Assembly: GCA_036365145.1 (NCBI GenBank)
Contig: JAEOAD010000001.1
Coordinates: forward strand, 100,351,501 to 100,415,500
Source: Orientallactaga sibirica
Lineage: Eukaryota > Chordata > Mammalia > Rodentia > Dipodidae
Direction of reading: 5' to 3'
Length of the DNA stretch: 64,000 nucleotides
Position 1 is the stretch's first letter. The number at the start of each line of letters is the position of its first letter. The notes under the pieces are model-generated. The model was not told the origin of the DNA. It searched no databases and saw only the letters and a list, made by a program, of their open reading frames with translations. A program made the position numbers and the translations under genes. Below are positions 56,591-64,000 of this stretch, piece by piece.

Positions 56591-59454
56591 TGACATTGAA
56601 TCTGCCACACTAAGCTATAGCATAAGCATAGTGTAAAGTTAGCTGAAGAGCACAGAAATTTGACCTATTCCTAAAGACCCATCATTTCTTCACTTTTGAT
56701 CTTGAATATCTTAAGAAGGAATTAGCAGTTCAGTTCTGTGTGATGTGACAGCACTGAAGTGGCTCTCCCCTTAAGAGTCTGTGGCAAAACCCCAGACACA
56801 ATGGGAAAGACATAGGGTAGACAGTGAGTGTTATCCTTGTTGGATGACCAAGCTAGAAGGTTTGTGGAAGTTCCACATCCAATTTCCAAGACTTGATGTT
56901 CTGTCACATAGATTTAAAAACATAGCAGACTATCCTGGACTTTTTCAATGGCCATACTTTTGCTCTTGCTTCTGTAAATCCACACCATAAACTTTCTGTC
57001 CTCTAGTTCCATGGTAAACTAAGGCAGTTCAAGTTTCATGGTCTATCCTCCAGTCTATTATGTGGACTCCCTAGTGCTGATATCAACACACAGGCAAGAT
57101 ATTGATAACCTCTTCAGGGCTCTGTCACACAGGATGTCAAACAATGTTAACAAATCTTTATGAAACCAGTGTTTTTCCTGGAATGATGAGTCATGTGGGT
57201 GGGAAGAAAATGGACAAAACCGAAGAAAGCATTAAAGGGAGATTCCAAAAAGTAGAGAAACACTTGAAGTGTATCAGAGCTCTTAGGCAAAAATCAGAAC
57301 TAATGGAGTGTTTGTAAAGAGATGCGTATTTGTCAGAGAACAGGGCAAATGAGGTGCAAGAGTAACTATGGGAGGCTCTGCATATGGCAACCAGGCAAGA
57401 TTTGGGTAGGAGGAAGCTTCATTTTACAGACTTCCTTTCTGGCCAGTGTTTTGGCAAGCAATCTAAAAGAGCTAAAGCATTTAGTGAACAGTGAGTTTAG
57501 TCTGACAAGCATTTGTGCCAACCTCATTTCTTATAGTGGCTCACTGGTATTCTCTTGCTAACAAGCCATCTTCTCACTCTAAAATCACGTTGAATTAGAG
57601 AAAGAGAGAACTTTTCCCACTCTCATCTCATTGACAGATAACTTATGAATGGTCTATCAGGATATTATGTCTCATTGATTGAGGATGATTTGTGTGACTC
57701 AAGTCTAGACAAACTGTGGAAATGATATTATTTTCATAAATAAAGACCAACCAGAATGAAACATTTATTTTGCTGTCTTAAAACTAATTGGATATGAACT
57801 TTACATTACTGGGGGACATTCTAAAATGGGAAGCACAAAGAGATTATAGAACAGAAAGATGGAGAGAAACCATTTAATCTTGACTTCATTTGATGGCAAC
57901 CTAATCCTAAACACATTAATTTGATGAGATGGCATTATATTTCTTCAATCAATTGAACCATACTTCTTATAGAATTCATGGACTTTTACTTCAATGACTG
58001 AAGCTAAGAGAGAATACTTTTCTTTCAGTGGTCTCTCTGAACAGTCACCATCTACCTAAAAGTGCACAGCTCCTCATTTGGCAGAAGTTAGAAGACTCCT
58101 CTTTCCTCCTCTGTGGCTTGGAATCATTTATTTCTTTTGGCAGGATAGTCACATTCTACTTTATTTTCTCCTTCCTCCAGGTTCTTTCCAACAGCCTCCT
58201 CTCAGGATGGTTTCCTGTCCTCCCATTTTACTACCTCACTAATGAATTGAATATTTGATTTTCTGTTTTTTCCTCAATGACTCAGATTTCTTCTCATCAA
58301 AGGAAAACTGATAACCCACAGCCTGAGGACTGACCTCAAGACTTTTACTCTCCAATTTCTCTACTCACCTAATGTACTACTGTCCTTCCACGTCACCCTA
58401 AGAAAGCTGATGGTGACTGTGACAGTGACAGCACTGAGACATTCAGTGAAGAGTCTCTTGAGACCAGCTAACCAATAATAGAAGCCTGTCAGAAAACTTG
58501 GCCTGCTGATCTCAATAGGAATTACAAAATCCTCAAACAGTAAAAGCTGACTTTACTTAACCATCAAGAAACCAGAAGATCTGAACTGTCATGTGGATCA
58601 ACAAATGGAGGTTAACTCATGGAGATTATGAAGAATCTATAGACATCCCAGCCTAAGTAAGAGGAAAACTCATTGTTTAGAGGGGTATTTGTCAGCTCTT
58701 ACCAGAAAAAAAAAAGATGGATAACTAGGAAGTTTAGAGAGACAATTCCAGTGACAAATCACCCAGTTTACAGACTTCATGAGTTTTCAGAAATCAGCTC
58801 TAGAATGGGACTCAGAAATACAGAATGGCATCTGGTCACTGCTGGGGGAGAAACAACTGTATTGTATTTACCATATTTCCAAAGGGCTTTTGTTTGGAGA
58901 TAGGTTTTAAATGCCTGCCTTAATTTTGTGTCAAAGATTAATGCTTACTAGAGGACAGTATTGGTACAAGACTTCTTGCAGTCATGGTCTCTGGAAAAAT
59001 TTAGGTGGGATATTGTATTTTGTTGGGTACAACCATCAGGAAACTATAAAGAGAATAATTTTAACTTGTTAATTAATTTGGGGTATAGCCTTAGGAGAAG
59101 GATCAATAAGGGAATAAAACATCAGCATAAAGAGTAAAGAGCTATTATTGATTTGGATACTGATATCAGAGATGCCTCAGTACAATCTTATGAAATGCGT
59201 CCCAGAATGTTTAGCATGAAGAATTAGAGGCAGACATCTTTACTGGATATCTATCTCATGTGCCTCACTGATCAAAGACAATTCAATTGTTAAGTGATAC
59301 ATGAAGTAATATGATACAACATTTCACCTTTATGAAGCATTACATGTTTCAAATAAATATCATTAGTAAAGTTACTAGTATAAAAGATAGGACCAGAAGG
59401 ATAAGAAATTACGTAAAAGGTGTATGACATATACTTCTTCAGAAATTTTGTATT
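56591..59454. other. Unassigned sequence, possibly older repeat material
   Basis: Nearly 2.9 kb with no recognisable repeat. Short frames (57102-57317, 57322-57561, 58028-58258, 58673-58903) follow each other on the plus strand but share no frame and show no known domain, start context or conserved splice sites. I do not call a pseudogene. Confidence 0.4.
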
Positions 59455-59585
59455 TCTTTTTTTTTTTCCAGGCTGAGTCTCACTCTGCAACAAAGGCTGG
59501 CCTCATACCTCATACTCACAGTGGTGCTACTACCTCAGTCTCCTAAGTGATGATATTCAAGTTGTGAATCACCATACCTGTCATG
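59455..59585 (-). mobile_element. B1-like SINE, diverged
   Basis: T-rich start, AGGCTGAGTCTCACTCTGCA, TGGCCTCATACCTCATACTC and GTGAATCACCATACC are a reversed B1. Confidence 0.7.
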
Positions 59586-59684
59586 TCTCTACATTTTAAA
59601 GATATCTTTCCATTACAACCTGTTCTGGTTCTTTCTTGAAAAGTCCATAAAATCCCCACTTCAATGTGATATACAATGTTTTTT

Positions 59685-59875
59685 TAATATATTTTTTGTT
59701 ACTTAAATATATAGTATATATTCAGCCATGATGGTACCTTCTCCCTGTCCTCCCCCCAATGGGTAATGTGTGCCTTATTGGGGTAGCCATCTGTGCATAA
59801 TGACCCAACTCATGGCTCTGTTCTTTAGAATAATGCATTTTTTTAAAGATTTTTAATGGCCATTTGTAAATAATG
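59685..59875 (-). mobile_element. Possible L1 3' UTR fragment
   Basis: ATTCAGCCATGATGGTACCT, TCCCCCCAATGGGTAATGTG and CCATCTGTGCATAATGACCC are not unique-looking; they may be a reversed rodent L1 3' UTR. Weak. Confidence 0.3.
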
Positions 59876-59877
59876 CT

Positions 59878-60040
59878 TTTTTTTTTTTTTTTTTTTTTTT
59901 TTTCAGTAGAGCCTCATTCTAGCCCAGGCTGACCTGGAATATACTATGTAATTACAGACTGGCCTCAAACTCACAACGATCATCCTACCTCTGCTTCCTA
60001 AGTGCTAGTATTAAAGGCATGTGCCACCATGCTCAGCAAT
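59878..60040 (-). mobile_element. B1-type SINE with T24-like tail
   Basis: A ~25-base T run (the reversed A tail), then CATTCTAGCCCAGGCTGACC, TATGTAATTACAGACTGGCC and ATTAAAGGCATGTGCCACCA. Good reversed B1. Confidence 0.92.
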
Positions 60041-62544
60041 TTTGATCATAGTCTTACAGTTTTATAATTTAATTACAATCCAAATTTGGTCTTTCAACTT
60101 GACAAATCATGTCACTCAAGCAGAATGGAATTAATGAAATAAAATTAATAATACAGAATGTTAATAAATTAGGAATGAAGTAATAATACTTATAAAGATA
60201 GTTCACATACGTTTCTGTAAAACTGGTTCTCATGAAATTAAAGAGAACATACAATAACAATAAAGCTGCCACATGATAACTGTTGAGATATGCAGCTTAC
60301 GGGGCATTATAAATTTGTAAATCTTTTATCATGCCCATTTGTTGAACTTGTAAGGCTTAGAATATTTAAATTTAAGATAGGATGCTTTTCCCTTTAGGCA
60401 TGATAATGAATTTTGATATACATTGTTAGAGTTGTTTAACACTTTCACTTAGCTAGGCATCATAAATTATGATTTTTAAACCTACTTTAATCAGTCATTT
60501 TGCCTATACCAACAAAGAAAAAGCCAGTATTATGTTGATTAAAAAGATGGACTTAGTCTATATAACCCTTTGAAGGTGTATGGAAGATTTATAAAGGGTG
60601 TTGTTCTTTTATTTTCCTCTTCACTGTGAGTAGATTTACTGAGAAAGGTTATAGAAAGTTCCTGGGTTCCTTTGGAGAGCACCCTTCCCCCCAGCTTTAC
60701 AAAGAGATAGAGAAGGCTGCTACAGAGAACCAGTGGTGCTGTTATGAGGGTATACTGATGTCCTGATAAGGCCTATAGGGATCCTGTGAAATTGCTCACT
60801 TCACTTGTTGCTCCTTGACTCTCAGAAAGTCACTTGCTACTTAATCAAACGATGCATGTAGTTAGAAAATCAAGAGCACAATAAGACTTTTGGGCCATAT
60901 TAAGTATGATTTAGGTTGTTCCTGTTACCTACAAAGAATATTGTGATGTATGTCCACATGTGCAATAGAAAGGGAAGGAATATTTAAAATATTTTAATAA
61001 TGTAGCAAATGCCTAAGTGAAACAGGTGCCCATGGACTGTCATACCTGATATTTTCTGATACCACTATGGTATGTTATAAAGAAGGGCATGTACAATAGA
61101 ATAAAAAATTCTGATGAACTAGAAAACTGGCTGGAATTTCAAGTGATGAGAACTAGAAAGCTCAAACAGATTTGGTAATGGAAACTTGCACATTGTAGTT
61201 CCAGCCTCAATAAATAAAACTACAAACTTCTTGACAAAAAATAAATAAATAAATGAGGAAAAAAAAAAAACTCTCCATGCAACCACCCCCAAACACTCAA
61301 GGACAATCTTATTTGTAATTTATAATGGCATATGGACATAAATAATGTTATGTCAAATTCTCTAATGTTCCCTAACCAACCGAGAGTCTTCCTTCTCTCT
61401 GCTTTTAGGATTCTTCTGCCAAAATTTCATTTATCATTTTGTCATGTCATATATTGCCTTGAGAGTTTACTTTTGCCTGTTGTAATATTATCTTTGCAGA
61501 ATGTGGGATTTTATAATTTACAAAAACACTTTTATTGTTCTTAGAGAAATACTAAGGTAAGGAATGCAGGTATAATAATTTTCTACTTAAATTTTAAATA
61601 AATTTCCTACTTAAGGAATATGGGGCTGACAAAAGTTGAAAGCCAGCTGTGTTTTCTTATTTTTAGTCACCAGACCAACTAAGATTAAAAACTTAGACTT
61701 TTAAACAAAGGAGGTGAATTTTATTAAAGTTGCATACTGGAAAATCTGTCTCCAAAAAAAAGATATTTCATGAAAGAACATTGAAACCCATGACAACAAA
61801 TGATTTATAAAGTCTCTTCCAAAAATAGCATCCTCAAATCTTCTGGCTATCTCAAAGGTCCTTCCTAACCTTCCTAAGGGTTTCAATCTGCTTTTAAGAG
61901 CTGAAAGCACTCTAAATTAATCTGTCACTAGCTTAATCTGTCACTTAGTTCTGCCCTCACTCAGCATTCACAGTATACCACAACACAAGAATGGAGCAAC
62001 CAGAAAATTGTACATTGATATACCATGGGAGAAGGGATTTCTTCTAATCCTCCATGCATTTGTTTTGGCCCTTAAACAGCATTACTTGTTTTTTAAAAAA
62101 GCCATCTTAATACAATGGTTGCAAATGTTATTAGGCAACAGGAAATGAGCAGACTTTACTAAATCTGCAGCAACAATGTTCAATTTAAGCATCTTTTCCT
62201 GCAGTTCCATGATGTTGAAGTGTGTGATGATCTTCACATAGAAAGCAAGCAACCACAGAAATGACCCGAGGCCAATATTAATATTTCAATCTGACATAGT
62301 TTATTGTTGAAACAATGAATCAAACATTATTTTGGAGCAGAAAACACAGTTTTAAATATTTCCTTGGCGGTACAGGGATATTGCAAAAGGAATATAAAAT
62401 TTTTCTAAATTGAAAGGATGAATGATCAGAGGGCACTGTTTCCCAATCTCTCAATGGCAAAGTGCTGAAGTGCTCTTATCACATTGGAAACAGAGTCACA
62501 ATGATACACATTCATTATCAGGAATGGCTACTGAGATTTCTTTT
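60041..62544. other. Mostly unassigned unique sequence
   Basis: No gene supported. An AATAAATAAATAAATGAGG run at 61239-61257 and A11 at about 61260-61270 may mark a decayed retroposon tail. The part 62040-62400 is non-repetitive, with an ATTGTT-GA-AACAAT interrupted palindrome at 62303-62316. Confidence 0.4.
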
Positions 62545-62657
62545 ATCAAAAAACAATAAATATTTATTGGGTACCAGTTATATATCTTCCACTGTGCTTG
62601 ACATTTATAGTATCTCATGAAATATGTGTAAACAGTGATATAATAACTTTGCAGGAC
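62545..62657 (+). mobile_element. Possible ancient mammalian repeat fragment
   Basis: AATAAATATTTATTGGGTAC then CTTCCACTGTGCTTGACATT and ATAGTATCTCATGAAAT follow the widespread TTTATTGAGCACCTACTATG-type repeat text (MIR/L2/L3 class unclear). It overlaps the region that would be the 3' UTR of the frame at 62658-62846. Confidence 0.4.
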
Positions 62658-62846
62658 TCAAATCACTCCATCAAATACTTTTGAGAAATCATAGTCGTCT
62701 GGATCATTTACATACGTAGTCAATAAAGAAATGGCATTACCATTTCCAACATACAAAATAAAGGTGCCATCACTATAATATTGTAGAAAAGATTCTGGGT
62801 TCAGGGAAGAGTGGGAGAATTTGGTAGGAGCTCTGATGAAGTGGTG
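62658..62846 (-). CDS. Weak candidate terminal exon, unknown protein
   Basis: On the minus strand a 132-codon frame (63056-62658) is open in AT-rich DNA. Inside it, at 62846, a good splice acceptor occurs: CTAAC branch-like sequence, then a pyrimidine-containing stretch and TCTTCAG before CACCAC. From there 62 codons run to TGA, with features such as QYYSDGTF, YVGNGNAISLL and NDPDDYDF. An AATAAA lies about 90 bp after the stop (complement 62563-62568). I recognise no family. A frame of this length can arise by chance in 64 kb, and the AATAAA may belong to an ancient repeat. Treat as a hypothesis. Confidence 0.2.
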   Translation of the reverse strand, partial: HHFIRAPTKFSHSSLNPESFLQYYSDGTFILYVGNGNAISLLTTYVNDPDDYDFSKVFDGVI

Positions 62847-63058
62847 CTGAAGACAATGATTGTTAGTGAGAAACAAACCATTTCCCATTAGGAAAAAAGG
62901 ATAATGTATATGATTGGTTTTCTTAGGAATTTCAGGACTACAGATCTCCCTAGTATCACTGGATTCTGAAAAATACCTTACCTGGTGTTCAAAGTTAAAT
63001 ATTACTTTGATGCAAGTTCTAGTAATGAAATATAGTAGTCTTCTTAAAAATGACATTT

Positions 63059-63200
63059 AGAAGAGCATGGTGGTGCACAGCTTTAATCTCATCATTCGAG
63101 AGGCAGAGGCATGAGTTTGAGGCAACCCTGAGCCTACATAGTGAATTCCAGCTCAGCCTGGGCTAGAGATAGACCTTATATCAAAACTCCAACCCCCAAA
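63059..63200 (+). mobile_element. B1-type SINE
   Basis: AGAGCATGGTGGTGCACAGC, TTTAATCTCATCATTCGAGA, GTGAATTCCAGCTCAGCCTG and GGGCTAGAGATAGACC occur in B1 order. It starts three bases beyond the upstream end of the minus-strand open frame that ends at 62658. Confidence 0.9.
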
Positions 63201-63360
63201 ATAATAACTTTTAATTTCCTTGTGGGGAAGCAAAGTGGGTAGGGTTAACAATATGCAGGTTAATTCCAACAGAGACAGAAAAAATAGCAACAATTAAAAT
63301 GGTACATAAAGCAGGTGAACATTGTAGTGAGTTCCAGGCTATCCTTAAATATGAGATGCT

Positions 63361-63362
63361 AC

Positions 63363-63429
<67 letters not shown>
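63361..63429. repeat. (CT)n(TA)n compound microsatellite
   Basis: About 46 bases of CT repeat followed by about 20 bases of TA repeat, directly in front of a SINE head at 63430. Confidence 0.97.
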
Positions 63430-63605
63430 GGCTGGAGAGATGACTTAGAAGTTAAGGTGCTTGCCTGTGAAGCCCAAGGACCCATGTGCAAGGTCACACA
63501 TGTTCGCATGGTAGCACTCACTTCTGGAGGCCCTGACATGCCAATACTCTCTCTCTTTTGCTCTTTTTCATAAAAAGGCCAGTCTGTTGGGTTTGCCTTA
63601 AAAAA
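63430..63605 (+). mobile_element. ID-headed SINE with body deletion
   Basis: GGCTGGAGAGATGACTTAGA head followed by AAGGACCCATGTGCAAGGTC: the B-box segment and the GCCAGATGCAC block are lost. CTGGAGGCCCTGACATGCC and a CT tract follow. Confidence 0.8.
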
Positions 63606-63611
63606 ATAGTA

Positions 63612-63775
63612 TACAAGCCAGCATGATGGTGCATGTCTTTAATATCCGCTCTCATGAGGCAAGGGTACAAAGATCGCTGTCAGTTCAAGGACAGCCTGAG
63701 ATGACATACTGAATTCCAGGTCAGCCTGGGCTAGAGCAAGACCCTACCTTGAAAAACAAAAACAAAAAGCTATAT
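63612..63775 (+). mobile_element. B1-type SINE
   Basis: AAGCCAGCATGATGGTGCAT, CAGTTCAAGGACAGCCTGAG, CTGAATTCCAGGTCAGCCTG and GGGCTAGAGCAAGACCCTAC then an AAAACAAAAACAAAAA tail. Confidence 0.92.
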
Positions 63776-64000
63776 AAATCAGAATGATTATTTATACTTA
63801 AAACAAGAGCATAAAAACTTATAATGGCTAAGTAGATTATAATATGTACATAAACATTTAGAGTTAGTTATATATGCTCCTAACTATAAGATACAGGAGC
63901 TATAGTTTAAGTGTCATTCGTGCATTTTGTAGAAAACCTTGAAGGGAGAAACAACATCTGCCTGATTATGAACTTGTAGTTAAAGCAGTGCAACAATAAC

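Noticed and set aside
57102..58903. String of short plus-strand frames suggesting a processed pseudogene
   Set aside because: No shared reading frame after allowing shifts, no recognisable protein, no poly(A) tail or duplication.
1..64000. CRISPR arrays, operons, bacterial-type promoters or a defence system
   Set aside because: The window is mammalian chromosomal DNA; regular repeats here are microsatellites, SINEs and LTRs, and no spacer-repeat pattern is present.

Overview
The window is a piece of AT-rich mammalian chromosome, almost certainly from a rodent. I found no convincing protein-coding gene. Most of the recognisable DNA is interspersed repeats, and the rest looks like intergenic or deep-intronic sequence. 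The repeat repertoire points to a rodent: B1 (7SL-derived) and B4-like (ID+B1 composite) SINEs, plus many ERVL-MaLR (ORR1-like) LTRs. The most abundant SINE has a tRNA/ID-like head (GGCTGGAGAGATGGCTTAG) joined to a body that is not mouse or rat B2 (AGCCAGATGCACAAGG and GCATCTGGAGTTC blocks), then a CT-rich tract and an AAATAAATAAA tail. From memory of repeat families this fits a jerboa-like (dipodoid) rodent better than mouse, rat or hamster. The species call is an inference, not a database result.

Layout. 0-12 kb: unique sequence with four MaLR LTRs, B1/B4 SINEs and an L1 3' piece; one solo LTR (6219-6601) has perfect 5-bp target-site duplications. 12-16.4 kb: dense SINEs and LTRs, MIR fragments, and a U4 snRNA pseudogene on the minus strand (15249-15314). 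18.8-20.9 kb: a MaLR element with two LTRs, one internally deleted. 24.5-28.7 kb: a SINE, then a MaLR element carrying a nearly identical 1.64-kb tandem duplication, giving LTR-int-LTR-int-LTR. 28.7-36.6 kb: L1 fragments, SINEs, a microsatellite and unique sequence. 36.7-40.1 kb: a solo MaLR LTR, then a complete two-LTR MaLR element. 41-48.3 kb: SINEs, MIRs and two related ~1-kb ERV LTRs of another family, one inserted into the end of a B4 SINE. 49-54.4 kb: two solo MaLR LTRs with perfect target-site duplications, plus SINE copies. 54.4-62.5 kb: mostly single-copy sequence with little I can name. 62.5-64 kb: a weak candidate terminal exon on the minus strand and several SINEs.

The real signal here is repeat biology. 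Nested insertions can be ordered in time, LTR ends and duplications can be read to the base, and SINE tails have grown into different microsatellites. The long open frames in the window mostly lie inside LTRs or SINEs, or look like chance. The least explained items are the 1.64-kb duplication with non-LTR breakpoints, the LTR family with repeated poly(A) motifs, the U4-derived chimera, a short exon-like frame at 62.66-62.85 kb, and a few unique blocks that could be conserved non-coding elements.
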